Shown: positions 1 to 12,269, counted from the stretch's first letter. The stretch: 64,000 nt of DNA from Paramecium pentaurelia (GCA_905183005.1 CAJJDO010000006.1:356035-420034), one strand, 5' to 3'. Notes: generated by a model not told the origin, from the sequence alone. Numbers and translations are program-made.

Positions 1-228
1 TCATACCTTAATTTTTACAATTCTACACATGTTGTTTCAAATCTTATACATTATTACAATCTTAAAAACATTTATAGCCTAAAAATGGTTTAAAAAGATT
101 TACATTTCAAACTTTTATCATTAAAATTAACAGAAGTTTTTGAAAAACTTTATTATTTTTAAACTTACTTAGATTATTATTTTTGATTTTATTATGGAGT
201 TTCAAAGATTTAATTTTATTCTTGTTAA

Positions 229-262
<34 letters not shown>

Positions 263-1325
263 TCTAAAATCCATTTGCTTATGTTTATGATGCTCCCTTT
301 ATATCTTTACAATTGCTTTCGTGTTTTTCAACCCTTGATGGTAAGAATTTCCTTCCACATTTCTTACAAGGGACTAATTCAACTGTACCTCCCTCTTCAA
401 CAGCATCTAGAGCTTTGAAAGGGTTATCAGCAGTACAAGCCTTTACATGATGCTCCAGAGCTTCTGGTTTGAATGTTCTACCACAATTCTTACAAGCAAC
501 TAAGGCTTCTTTATTGTATTTATTAAATGCCTGTAAATTATTAATATACATCAATTACTCCATTATTATATGCAATAATGTCTTCCATAGTAATGTCTTC
601 TTTATTTAATAAATCCCACAGGCCTCTTGGAGTGGTTGGAGGGTTTCTTCTCTCTGCCTTTGGTTTCTTCATTTCCTACACAATAAACATTTCTTTGCAT
701 TAAGGTATATGAATTCCCAAAGATTTAGTACCATATTCTCTCCCACATATGTAGCATACCAAAGTCTTTGGTCTAACAGGAGCCTTATATTCTCCTGAAT
801 AGCCATTAGAATTTGATTTTCCTTATTAAGCTCCTCCATTATCCCTATTCATTTATTACTGGACTTCTTTTGGATTCTAAACAAATCCAGGAAGAGGCTT
901 AAATGGTTTATCTGGTTTACAAATTTTTAAATGGATAGGATAACTTTCTCTATTGAAACTAGTGATAACTCATATTTTTTTACGTTCTTCCACAATATGC
1001 GCATTTCTCAAGACTCTATTCTTTATATGCACTAAATGCTTGCTCATTATACGATTCCGTATCATAATTTCCACTTCCACCTATAGCTTTTGGAGGTTAT
1101 GGTAAAGGTCTCCTTTAATTTTTTGGTTTCTATTGAAGAAATATTGAAAACAATACTTTCGCTTCCTCCATAAGAAACTTCTCCTGGCAAGTCTTAAGAT
1201 GAATCTCTAAACTTTTTGTCCCATATCTATTTTAATAATTTTTAATACTCTCTTCCGCAAATATAACAAATTAAGGTTTTTGGTCTGCCTCCTGGGTTGT
1301 AGTTTTAATTGTTTAATCCCTACAT
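1..1325 (-). CDS. C2HC-type zinc-finger protein (ZC2HC1-like), 3' end off the window
   Basis: At least six Cys-Cys-His-Cys fingers of the zf-C2HC (ZC2HC1) kind are readable in order: CYICGREYGTKSLEIH..C, CAYCGRTF..H..C, a second CYICGREYGTKSLGIH..C, CKNCGRTF..H..C, CKKCGRKF..H..C and CYKCFQDC..H..C at the left edge. The last finger appears only after removing a 25-nt intron near position 75. Other introns are 22, 27, 25 and 19 nt long (the 19-nt one just upstream of AFNKYNKEA). Between fingers five and six lies a Gln-rich linker with ten consecutive TAA codons. The start used is the ATG at 1325; the same frame is open to another ATG at 1469, so the protein may be 48 residues longer. ZC2HC1-type proteins are poorly understood and some are ciliary. 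The domain call is firm; the role is unknown. Confidence 0.85.
231..260 (-). repeat. (TAA)10 polyglutamine tract
   Basis: Ten uninterrupted TAA codons on the minus strand (tta on plus) lie in frame in the C2HC zinc-finger gene and encode Gln10, followed by Tyr-Gln-Gln-Glu. In the standard code this would be a string of stops. It is a trinucleotide microsatellite inside coding sequence. Confidence 0.85.
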
Positions 1326-2102
1326 ATTAAATTATTATTATTATTCTTATATTAATGAAATACTTATTACATATGATGCTTTCAATAAAAATAACTCTCT
1401 TTTTTATTATTCGCAAATATTAAAATTCAATAAGGAGGCTGATTATGACTTTAGTATTTCATATAACATAAATTTCTCAAAAGCATTTGAATCTAGATAA
1501 AAAAATATTCATATCTAAAGATTTTATATTGCCATAAAAACCATTTGAATACATTTATGGATTATATATAATAACGAAATGATACAATTAATATATTGAT
1601 CAGCAACTTAAAGTAATTGAAGTAAAAATAATATATTTGACTTAAATAATAATAAAGATAAGAATTAAAAATATATTCTCTTCATCCTTTACATATTTAT
1701 ATAAATCCATACTGGATAGACAAATACAAAATTATTAAACTTAATAGATTTATAATAATACTTAAATTAATAGACTTTAACTTTTTCTTTGTTTATTAAT
1801 TGCACTTAAATTAATTATCATATTGGTATTTTAATCATTATTAAAGGATGAAAGCATAAAATTTATTAAAATTATATTTTTAAAAGCAAATGGACTTTTA
1901 TGTAACGAAATTTGATCAAATATATACTATTCTATATCTTAAGAGTTGTATTTCATCAAATGAAAAGAATGAGATAATTTAAAAAGAAAAGTATTCTTGA
2001 ATCTAATAATGATACTAAATATTAAAGAATTTCTTTCATATTTTGCTCTTATATTCAAGTGACCAAAATGAATATTCTTTAAAATAATTAACTTTTATAA
2101 AA
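1326..2102. other. Upstream and intergenic region
   Basis: AT-rich sequence between the divergent zinc-finger and Met-Gly protein genes. The minus strand stays open in the zinc-finger frame to an ATG at 1469, so the first ~145 bp could be coding. Beyond that I see no convincing exon, RNA gene or repeat on either strand. Confidence 0.5.
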
Positions 2103-2624
2103 ATGGGATCCTATCCTAGTTGTTTTTGCTGTCCTTAATCTTAATCAAACGTGTAATAAAATAAGATAAATGATAATGAAATGCATATGACTTATATTAA
2201 ATAACCACTTTTTAATTAAGTTGTACAAATCAATCCTGATGATGATACTTCTTTACTATAAATTATGGCAACATATGAAGAGTTAATTAATAGAAAGTCC
2301 ATAAGTACAGGTTATTATTGTTCATCCAATAAAAGAAGTCGCTCAATCTCTGCAGATAATAAATTTTCAATTAATAAAGAATCTCTTAAGAATATAAAAC
2401 ATTTGAGAAGGAAAAAATAACAATATTATAGGTCTTTAAGTGCTACTTAACTTATTAATAATGGATTAAAATAATAAAACTCAACATATAAGCCTAGCAG
2501 TATATTGAAAAATAGATCAAATACTCAATAATCTCAGTTCTAGAAAAGGTTTTAAAAAAATAAAGTTTCCTTTCTACCTTTTATTTTATAATGTAATTCT
2601 AAAAATCTGAATGATAATATTTGA
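2103..2624 (+). CDS. Small Met-Gly protein with SILK and RVxF-like PP1-docking motifs (1 of 3 in tandem)
   Basis: Intronless, 173 aa, TGA stop. It starts MGSYPSCFCCP: Gly2 suits N-myristoylation and the Cys cluster suits palmitoylation, so membrane anchoring is likely. The body is basic and Ser/Asn/Gln-rich with no recognised domain. Near the C-terminus it has SILK followed 17 residues later by KVSF. SILK and RVxF are the two classical docking motifs of protein phosphatase 1 regulators such as inhibitor-2. The in-frame ATG at 2264 is a later alternative start, but the upstream start gives an N-terminus like that of the gene at 4000, which supports it. The motifs and N-terminus are seen directly; PP1 binding and membrane location are inferred. 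Confidence 0.72.
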
Positions 2625-2731
2625 ATAAGAATTTATTTAATATCTAGTTTTTATTAATTATGAAAGAGAAAACCATATAAAATATTCTTTACTTTTTATA
2701 AATTTCTTTATATTTATATATTATTACATAA

Positions 2732-3256
2732 ATGGGGCAAATATAATAGATATGTGCAAAAAATTTATCAAATTAAGATTCATCAATTTCAGATGTACGA
2801 CTACATAAACTGAAAAGAGAATACTTTAGGGATTAAAGTTCTAAGATGACTTTTGATTAGAGTACAGTGATAACGGAAACTTTAGATGAGCTTAAATTAA
2901 AACTCTCTTAAGATGAAGATAAATAGAATTAAGATGTAGAAACAAATATCAGTATAGTCGAGTCATTCTAGAAGTTAGAAACAAAAAATCTATCTCAAAG
3001 AGAGCTAGATGAAATAACTGACTTAAATGTCATTAATAAATCAGATGCAATTAAAAGTAGATCAAAAAGTGTATTTATTCGCAATATTCTCCCAGAAATA
3101 CCACCTAAGAGTATTCTGAAAAATAGAGAAATACTTTAGGATCAAGAAAAAAGAAATTTTACATAACAAAAAAGAGTTAGGTTTTCAATAAAAGAGTTAT
3201 AGAAGAATAAGCTATTGTCAAAGTATAATGGATATAAGAAAATTTCATATATTTGA
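2732..3256 (+). CDS. Small Met-Gly protein with SILK and RVRF PP1-docking motifs (2 of 3)
   Basis: Intronless, 174 aa. The N-terminus MGQIQQICAKN again has Gly2 and a nearby Cys. The acidic, Gln-rich middle is low in complexity. At the C-terminus PPKSILKNRE is followed, 17 residues after SILK, by RVRFSIKEL: an exact SILK plus a textbook RVxF, with the same spacing as the gene at 2103. It begins 107 bp after the previous stop, on the same strand. I read it as a diverged tandem paralogue and a candidate membrane-tethered PP1 regulator. Outside the motifs there is little similarity, so common descent is inferred from the N-terminus, size, order and motif spacing. Confidence 0.75.
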
Positions 3257-3999
3257 TTCGTTATTTTACTACTTGTGTTTTTTGTATATAAATTTATTTT
3301 CATTCTAATCATAAATATGTATTATTATTTGATCATAACCTCAAATATTCATTTAGTTTATTTTTAATGATATGCATTATTTTAAAATGCAAATTAATTA
3401 AATAAAATGTAAAATTTTAGACACAATAATACGAAATATGACTACAAATGTTTCAACAATTCTATTAACAATTCATTAATATTTTAACTATTCTAAATTA
3501 ATTGTATTTGTAATATTAATTATTACAAACAAGTATTAATTTTTAAACAAAAATATTTATTTAATTTTCTAAGAAACTTAAGTGCAATATTTAAAGAGCT
3601 ATTTCAGATTTACTCTTGTTGATTTCTAATAGAATATAGATTTGGAATAATAAAATTGTCATCAATTAATAATATTGGTTAAATTTCATTTTATAGAATT
3701 CTATTTAACCATAAAATAAAGAGGATCATCAACTTAAACCACAAATAATTTTATTGTTATTTGAGATATTTATTCTTTCCAGAAATGATCTTGTAGATTA
3801 GTAATAACAATATTTGAAGCAGTAAAATGACAAGTTTATTTGTAATATTGAAAATAATGCTTCATATAATCAATCATATTATGCTTCTTTTTACAATTTA
3901 AGAAAATAAAGAAATTCTGAAAGATTCTTGACAAACTTTATTGTTAATCAGAAGTTTTTAAGAACCTAATTAAAAATAAAAGAGAATTTAGTGAAAGGT
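3257..3999. other. Intergenic region, nothing recognised
   Basis: About 740 bp of AT-rich sequence between two tandem Met-Gly genes. No reading frame with coherent protein sequence and no structured RNA was found. It is long for this genome and could hold the remains of a further tandem copy, but I could not see one. Confidence 0.4.
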
Positions 4000-4551
4000 A
4001 TGGGTTCATAACCTTGCTGTTGCAAAAATCCTTAAGACCCTATTTAAGAAATGAAGCTAAAAATGGAACATAGAAGCATCAATCATCAAATTTTAGTGGC
4101 AGATCTCAAAAAACCAATTCCTTTAGAATAAATTCTGCCTCTTTAAGAAGAAGATGACTTTGCATTATTTTTAGTCATGGAACAATATGACCGCTTAATC
4201 ACAAAAAGTTAACGAAAGTCTAAATCCTATTCACCTAGTGTTGATATTTAGATTATTTCAAAAGAAAATTTAACTTCCTATTACTTGAAGAGTAAAAACC
4301 AATAAAAACCTTCTAAAAAAACAAGATCTTTAACTACAAAGTTATCTACTTCGTTTTAAAGCATTGGAATTAAAAGTATTTTGAAAAAAAAAGAACTTAT
4401 AAATAATAAATCATCATATTTTTAATAAGTATCGGATGTTTAAAAATCAATAAAAAGTGTTCATTTTGATGTAGCTTTGAGTCCTAAAAATAGTATTAAT
4501 AGAAAAGCAGATGTTTTGAAAAAAAAGATTTTCTTAAGATCATATTTATGA
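4000..4551 (+). CDS. Small Met-Gly protein with SILK and KSVHF motifs (3 of 3)
   Basis: Intronless, 183 aa. The N-terminus MGSQPCCCKNPQ (Gly2, three Cys in a row) is a strong myristoyl/palmitoyl type and resembles the gene at 2103. Basic Ser/Lys stretches follow, then GIKSILKKKEL and, about 22 residues on, KSVHFDVALSP. KSVHF fits the relaxed RVxF pattern (basic, optional residue, V, any, F). Of the three tandem genes this is the most divergent in the docking region. Likely role, by inference only: targeting phosphatase 1 to a membrane. Confidence 0.72.
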
Positions 4552-4869
4552 AGACTTAAAGCTGAATAATTATTGCATATAATCTTTGTATTATTTTACA
4601 TGATCAATCATAGAAAATATTCAAAAATATCTACAAAATAATTAAAATTCATTTTAATTGAAATGATTATTATCTGTATTTTATTGGCAAGATAACTATA
4701 TATTACTTTTAAGATCTAAATACTAAAATTGATAATAAAATAAATAGTGTTTAAAATATTATTTTTGTTTATTAATATTTAATAATAAGAATTCATCACA
4801 TTATTATTTTATTAAATTAAAAGAATATTTATATTGATAATTATAATCATATGTAACTAATTTAAACTA

Positions 4870-5252
4870 TCATACTTTAAATGGTTTAACTTCAATCTCT
4901 TTTATTTCTATTTATTTCTCAGCTGCTGTTGTCTGGCGTGAATCTGGAGAACGAGAAAGTTTTGAATCACGCTTCAATTTTTCTACACTTCTTTAGGCAT
5001 ACTCCCTAAAATTGGCTTTAGACCTATTGAAAATTTAATAATTGAAAACTAATCAGGTGTATCAAACATTCTTTGTTGTAATTGAAACATAAATTTCTTC
5101 ATTTCTAATCTATCATTAGATTTTTTTATTTTCTATATGGTTTCTAAACGATCAATTAACTTAAGCTTCTCAAGATTCTCAAATCTTTTAACAGCATTAG
5201 CATGCTTGGCAAGCTCAAATTGATTTTTTTAACTAATATTTTCTTAAGACAT
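4870..5252 (-). CDS. Small coiled-coil protein of unknown function
   Basis: 118 aa after removing one 26-nt intron (GTTTTC...CAATAG near 5040). Without that splice the frame hits TGA at once; with it the protein runs coherently to TGA at 4870-4872. It starts MSQENISQKNQFELAKHANAV and is rich in Lys, Glu and Gln, with heptad-like spacing and a Ser/Arg patch (SRSPDSRQTT) near the end. I do not recognise a family. It lies between a tandem gene and the divergently transcribed giant coiled-coil gene. Confidence 0.7.
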
Positions 5253-5487
5253 AATTTTTATTTACTAAATAAAATTTAACAAGTCTCAATGACTTTAAAT
5301 AATGGAATATAAATTAAATCCTTATAATTAATGATTAAGATTTAATTAGAAATTTACAATGTATTAAATAAATGAATTTGATAGAGTAATCAATCCTTAA
5401 GAGTCTTGAAGTACAATTAATTATTTTTATATGTATATATATATATATTGATATAAAAATTATTGCAAAGATATTAATTTAATCTAA

Positions 5488-8400
5488 ATGAGTGAATAAT
5501 AAACACCTAATCGAGGGAGATTTTTATCACCTTAACCAGGAAATTAACAATCAAGAGTCAATTCTGAAAGTCACATTATCATTCCTAATGACAAGATGAA
5601 GAGATCTAATGCAGGAGGGTCAAGCGTAAGAGTAATTAATTCAGTAAACAATGTTCTTAATCCATTAGCCTCCTGTTGCTATGACATAATCAGCTGTAGT
5701 AAATCAGTTAGAGTACTTTTAAATGCCTAATGGAGCCATATAGCCTATGATAACATCAAGGGTAGTACCTACACTTGTTAGACCATAATAAAGTAATGAT
5801 TATTAAGATAATTGTTAGCCATTATCATTAAGTAAGATGGAGATGGGTCTGACTTGGATAAGGTTAATTAACTGTAAATAGAAGTAGAGTAATGGAAAGC
5901 AAGATTCTTTGCTCTTCAAATTACAAGCGGCGGCACAGGATTGGAAGAGCTAGTATTTAATGAAAATAAACATTTTAGACTGGAATGTATGAGATGAGAC
6001 TAAAGATACTGTCAGATGAAAATGGGAAGTTGTTAGCATTAATTAAACAACTTATTAATGAAAACGAATAAAAAGACTTAGCAATTGCGTAAAGAGATAA
6101 TAAAATTTATTAACTTGAATTAAATCAACATGAACATAATGCTCTTTAAGAGTTACTTAAGAAAAAACAAGATGAAAATTTAGAGGTAATATTTATTTGA
6201 ATTTTCAGTTAAGAGGAAAACTATAAGGATTGGAGGAATTATTGATTGATGCAAGAAAATAAGAAATTGAAAACTTTGAATTATAAAGTAAGATTAAGAA
6301 TTTAGAAAATGAATTGGCTATGTGGAAAGATAAATTCAAGTTGTCTGAAGAAGATAGAAACAGATTATTATAAGAATTAAGAGAATTATTGGAAAGAATG
6401 AATCAATTAAATTTGGATACAGTTAAGAGAGGTCAATTATCAACTATGGATTTGTTAGAGGATGAGAATAAGAAATTAAGAGATTAAATTAATTAAATAT
6501 TAAATGATTTAGATTAATGGAGAAAAAAGGCATTAGCATTAGAATTATAAGTATTTGATCTTTAGGTTCAAGTAACTGATTAAGATAATAATAATAAATT
6601 ATTAGTTAGAGAGATTGAAAGATTAAATCAATAATTAGCATCAAAATAATAAGAAATAGAAAGATTAAAGACAAAGTAATAAATAATATATAATTAGTCT
6701 TTAATAAGCTGAAGATCATATCAAAGAATTATAAGGGTTGAAACAATAAATATAAGAGAAACAAAGAGTAATTGATGAATTAAAAAGAAAAAATGATGAA
6801 TAAGGAAAATAGATTCTTGAGGGTGAGAAGTTGAAAAAGTAATTAGATTAGATTAGAGGTTAAAATTAGGATTTGTAAAAGTAGAATGGTGTATTGAATT
6901 ATTAAATTGATTAATTAAATAGAACACTTGAAAATAAGTAGTAAGCATATGATAAACTTAATAATAAATTAAAATTTGTTGAAAATGATAATAATACTTT
7001 GAGATAATAGGTTTTGGAAATCAATGAATTATAAATTGAAAAATAAAGTTTATTATCAGAATTGTCATCATTAGATAAAGAACTTAAATTAAAGAGTGAA
7101 TAATTAACTAATGTTGAAAAAGAATTATAAAATTTATAAGAGAAATTACAATAATTAAGAATACTTGAATTGGATTTAAATAGAGCTAAGTCTTAATTGG
7201 ATATGAAAGACAGAGACATTGCAGAATTAAGAAAGTAAATTAAAGATTTGACTGTTAAAAACTTTGAATTGGAATAAAGATTAAAAGAATTGATATCTAA
7301 AGAAACAGAATATTTGAAGATTTTCTAATAATGCGAAACTTATAAATCATTAAATGATCAACTTAATTTATAATTAGCTTAATTAGAAGCAGAAAATTAA
7401 CAATTATAATCATAAGTTGATGGATTAGGAGAATTATAAAGTTAATTGAAAGTTTTATAATAAAAATATGAATAAACACTTAAAATTAATTCAGATTTAA
7501 GTTCAAGAAATTAATAATTATAATAATAATTCTAAAATATTTAATAATAAAAGAATGTTAATAATTTAAGAGATAATTAAATTAATATTGAATTATAAAG
7601 AAATAATACTCTTTTAAATTAAAAATCATAGTAAATAGAAGATTTGAAATTGAAATTAGCAAAAGCTGAATAATAAATTGATTCACTTAATAATTAATTA
7701 TAAAATAAATAATAAGAATTAGATAATTAGATAGTATTAAATGCAAAATTATAAGATAGAATCAAAGAATTGGAATCTGAATTACTCAATCTTAAGAAAA
7801 CTGTACAAAGTTTATAAGATTAAAATAATTCTATAAAAAATGATCATCATATGTAACTTTAAGAATTGAGAGAAGAAATTCTACGTAAATAAGAAGAAAT
7901 CAAAGCTATTTAAAAATTAGCTGATTAATATAAAGAAAAATATTTAGAAAATGATCGTTAATTAGCTGATTTGAAAGGTCTTGAAAGAAAATTAAATGAT
8001 ATAACAATCCAAAAGAATTAATTGGCTGATTTAAACACAAATTATTAAGATTAAATAAGCAAATTACAAAGTGAAATTAGATCATTATAAATTAAGATTC
8101 AAGAAACAAATTTATTTGAAGATTAAAATAAATAATATGAAATAATAATTGAAAAATTAAAAGCAGAGAATTCATTAAAGAGCAAAGAAATTACAGAACT
8201 TAATATATAATTACCTACATATATGTAATAAGTTTCTGATTTAGAGAAGAAATTATTAAGAACAGATCAATAATTCTAAATCTATAAGAATGAAGTAGAA
8301 AGATTGAGATTAGAAAAATAAAATTTATTAAAAGAAATTGAAGAACTTAAAAGAAAAAATAAGACTTTAGAATAAAAGATTAATGAACTTAATCATTTAT

Positions 8401-10408
8401 AAGAATTAATTCCTCAATTAGAATAAAAAGCTAATAGATTATAAAATCAAGTAGATAAATTGTCAAAATAAAATTTAGATTATAATGATTAAATTAATCT
8501 TTAAAATGAGTAATTAAGCTAATAAGAATTATAAATTAGAACCTTATTCTAAGTAAAATCAAATTTATAATAATTGGAATCTAATTATTCTTTAGTAGTC
8601 TAATAATTAAATGATTAAAGACTCTAATCTACAAAATTGGAATAAGCATTTTTAAATGAATAATCATAACATTAAAAGACTGCTGATGAATTAAAGAAAT
8701 CTGTTAAAGAATTAGATCAATTAAGAAATAAAATTGAATAATTAGAGAAATTAATAAAGGAATTGGAAGGAAAAATAATAAAAGATAGAATATTAGAATA
8801 AGAATTAAAAGAAGCAATCGGTTTCAACCTTACTTTGGATACAAAACTTACATAAGTAAGATAAGAAAATGAGTCTTTGAAAAATGAGATTGTTTAATTA
8901 AAAGAAGAATTAGAGTAATGGAAGGCTAAATATTTATAAAAAGATAATGAGGTTAAAACATTATAAGTTTATAAAGCAGAAGCTATATAAATGAGATTAA
9001 TAAATGATGAATTAACAGATAATTTCAATAAATTAACAAAATAATTGAAAGCAATTACTTTAGAGAAATAAATAATGGAAGAAGATTTACAACATTAAAT
9101 TGCAGATTTGAAATAGAAAATTGCAGAATTAGAATAATTAGTAGCATAAATTGAACCATTACAAACTTAAGTTAATGATTTATAATAATTGGTCAATAGA
9201 TTATAAAGTGAAAACAAATAATTATCCAAAAAATTAGGAGAAACTTAAACTAAAGTTAAAGAGTTAGAAAGTAAAATAGAAGCATATGAAGTAATGGAAA
9301 AGGATTATTAAAAATTATAGACAAATTATGCTGAAAAGTATTATTATTAAAAATTATATTTTAGAGCTTAAGATTTGAGGATGACAAAGGAAGATTTAGA
9401 TAAGACAACTTTATAATTGGATAAAGTGACAAAAGAAAAAGAGAATTTAGATATGAGAATAGCTATGTTGGCAGCAGAAATTGAGAGATAAAAACATTTA
9501 AATAAAAATAAATAAGAAAAAATAGATGAATTAACAAATTAAAACACAGATGTATTATTAAACAATAATTTAAATAGTTATCAAATGTTGTTGCATAACT
9601 TGAACCATTAGATCCAGAAAATACAAGATTATCAGAATAAATTTAAGAAATGAAGAAAAAAGCAGATCAAGATTAATTGGATTTAATGAAGAAAGATGAT
9701 GAAATAAATAAATTGAATAATGAAGTTTATGGATTGTAAAATAAAGTAGCTTTGCTTGGACCAGAAATAGAGAGAGCTAAACTAAAATATAATGGAGCTT
9801 AAAATACAATAAAGGATTTAGAAGAAAAATTATAAGATTATGAACATTTATAATAGGAATTATAAAATTTAGATAATGCCTTAAATTAAGCTGAAGAAAA
9901 GGTGTAAAATTTAGAGAAAGAAAACTCAACTCTTCATTAAACATTAACAGCAAAGTCAGATGAATTGAATTAAGCTAAAGCTAGGTAAATTTTGATTATC
10001 AATATAGTGTAAATGATCTTTAAAACTAATTGAATTTATTAAATGAACAATTAATTAATTAATAATAATTAGAGAATGAATTATAATAGAGAGATCATGA
10101 GAATTAATAATTGAAAGAAAAGATTGGACAATTATAATAATAAATTGAATAATTGGAATAGATTAAGGTAATAAATTAATTAATAAATTTAGTATGATAA
10201 TGAAGGTAAGATAGCTATGTTAGCCACTTAAATTGAAGCCTTAAAATACAAATATTAAGTAGCTGAAGGTAAATTAAAAGAACAAGAAGATATAATTGGA
10301 TAATTGAATGATGATTTAGATAATTTTGACAAACATATTTAAGAATTAGAAGGTGAAAATTAAGATTTAAAGGCTAAAATGCAATAGCAATCAATAAGAG
10401 CTTATTGA
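5488..10408 (+). CDS. Giant coiled-coil protein (about 1,574 aa)
   Basis: The ATG at 5488 begins a Pro/Gln-rich head (MSEQQTPNRGRFLSPQPG), then nearly the whole protein is heptad-repeat coiled coil rich in Leu, Glu, Lys and Gln. Eight introns of 22-26 nt restore frame; exon length is 4,725 nt. Tryptophan motifs of the type E-x-W-K-x-(R/K)-(F/Y) recur (VEQWKARFF, LDQWRKKA, LEQWKAKYL), a pattern I associate with ciliate cortical or basal-body structural proteins. No motor, kinase or membrane segment is visible. A filament or scaffold role in the cortical cytoskeleton is inferred from composition and length only; long coiled coils resemble one another without common descent. One intron lies close to the C-terminus, just before YDNEGKIAML. 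Confidence 0.85.
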
Positions 10409-10448
10409 TACATTCATAAATATAATATATAATAAAATAAATTAACAT

Positions 10449-11226
10449 ATGTGTCCTAATTTGACAATAATTATGCTGTTACTTTTGATAGGAATTGCTT
10501 ATTCTCAATAATGTACTTGGACAGATGATTCAGGATACACATATAATTTAAAGTCTTTAGATAAAGATGGTGGATGGCAATTGAAAGATGAAACAAGTGG
10601 GATGGGAATGTTTAGTATGGTGTACATATTCAATTTTTGTGATTTTAAATCAATAAGATGTCATGATAGATAGGTGGGAGCTATTGAAGCATTGGCAGTG
10701 ATGGGATAAATAACAGAGAATTGTGATGTTGCTGGATTAGTAGAAACTTAAACATTCGAACATTTGGATTAAAGAGATTTAAATAAAGGATTAGTTGTAA
10801 AGTATACTTAAGGAGACTTATGTATGGATCCAAAATAACCTACTGGAGTTATGTAACCAAGATAAGCTCATTTTTTTATTGAATGTGGAGATGATGATAC
10901 TACATTCACAGTATTACCAGATAATGAATGCATAGATCAATTCAAAATTAGACATCATGTTGCCTGTAGAAATGCAAGTATCTATTCTTTATCAATAATT
11001 AGGTTCACATTGGTTTCTTAAATTCATTTTCATTATTTTTTTATATTTTGGGGGCAGATTCCTATATAATCGTAAGAAATTGTAAATAGAGGGAGAAGAA
11101 GCTATCCCTCATATTCATAAAATCAAAACTTTTATTCCTAAAGTTAGAGCACTTTTTCATTTTGGTGTAGATAGGTTGTAAACTCAGGTCTAGAGATTTA
11201 GACATGGTGGCTATGATAGTATATGA
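10449..11226 (+). CDS. Membrane protein with a mannose-6-phosphate-receptor-homology (MRH)-like domain
   Basis: 250 aa, one 25-nt intron. A signal peptide (MCPNLTIIMLLLLIGIAYSQ) leads into a Cys-containing lumenal domain with the sequence features of MRH/Atg27-type lectin-like domains: CTWTDDSGYTYNL, then paired Cys in FNFCDFKSIRCH, YTQGDLC and FFIECGDDDTTF. After the intron a hydrophobic segment (WFLKFIFIIFLYFGG) forms the single transmembrane helix, and a short basic cytosolic tail ends RFRHGGYDSI. The layout is that of a small cargo receptor or ER-Golgi-lysosome sorting protein. Topology is clear; the MRH assignment rests on pattern recognition and whether it binds sugar is unknown. Confidence 0.75.
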
Positions 11227-11250
11227 ATAAATTAATTAATTAAAATATCT

Positions 11251-12269
11251 ATGTACAGATTTCGATAACTTTGGAAATTCAGTACACTCTAATTCCACAA
11301 AGGAGTTAGTGAGTATTAGAATGTTTCCTAGAATGTAGCTCTAAGAGGTGTCACTCTCAAAGGCAGATATAATGATTTACCAAATTTGATCTTCTTTCCT
11401 GAAGCATGTGATCCTGTTGAAAATTGGATCCCTTTCTTCAGTGACCCAGCCAATAAGGTAGAAAAGTTGTGAATTTGATAGATTCTTGATTATAGAAATG
11501 TGCATATTTTGAGTCCAAGAAATTTTGGTACATCAGATAAACATTACTCTTTTGATGTTGAAGATCTAGCCAATGATGTTGTTAGATACATGTATTATAA
11601 CAAAATTACTATGGCAACTTTGGCTGGACATGGATTTGGAGCAAAGGTTGCTTTAGCTGCTGGATGTTATCATCCTGAAAGAACAACAGGTGTGTTTTGC
11701 ATTGATTATACACCTATGGATTAAAGATTTCATGAGGCATTTACAGAATTTAGAGGCTTTATTAAGAAATTATCATAAATTAATACTAAAGAAATGACCA
11801 AATCATAAATTGAGGCATTTCTCAAAGAAAATATAGAGGTTAAATTATTTAAATATTCCTTTATAGTGTGTTAAATGGAGATCTATTTTTAGTGATAATC
11901 TAATTAAATTACCATCAGGATAATGGGATTGGAAGTTTGCTCTTAAATTCTTAAATGACAATATTTCATTTAATAAAGCTGATTCTCTTGCTTTCTGGCC
12001 GGTCAAAGCAGGACTTTTTACAGGCAGAGCTCATTTTGCATTCCCTGAATTTTCAAGATGGGTTCATTTAGGAACCAATACTTTACCAATGTTGAAGGTA
12101 TGCCCATAAGTGAGAGGTTTTGGACATGATGTTCATTCTGTTTAAGGAGATAATAACACTTTAAGTATTTTATTAATAATTTTATTAAGATCATTGGATT
12201 TATGAATTTAAGGATTAATCATTTGTTTTTGCAAGTCGATTCACTAAGTAAATATAAATATTAATTTGA
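11251..12269 (+). CDS. Alpha/beta-hydrolase-fold protein, ABHD11-like, without the nucleophile serine
   Basis: About 313 aa with introns of 24, 28 and 25 nt; the last uses an AAG acceptor. The order of elements matches ABHD11-type mitochondrial hydrolases: LRGVTLKGRYNDLPNLIFF, a strand then LSPRNFGTSD, DVEDLANDVVRYM, the nucleophile elbow, HPERTTGVFCIDYTP, and a C-terminal NHWIYEF that would carry the catalytic His. The elbow reads G-H-G-F-G (11626-11640) where the family has G-x-S-x-G, so Ser is Gly. The usual HG oxyanion motif near the N-terminus is not visible either. The fold is probably kept but ordinary hydrolase activity is unlikely. The protein is otherwise intact, so this is a pseudoenzyme rather than a pseudogene. 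Confidence 0.8.

Noticed and set aside
1309..1500. 63-codon plus-strand ORF
   Set aside because: It lies opposite the zinc-finger gene's 5' region, and the minus strand is the better coding candidate there.
5440..5455. (TA)n runs here, near 17745 and near 38995 as possible telomere or chromosome-break sites
   Set aside because: They are short dinucleotide runs, one of them inside an intron; no G4T2/G3T3 telomeric repeats occur in the window.
11500..11724. Short ORF that could be taken for a complete small hydrolase
   Set aside because: It is an internal piece of the longer ABHD11-like gene; it ends at a TAA that is Gln here.
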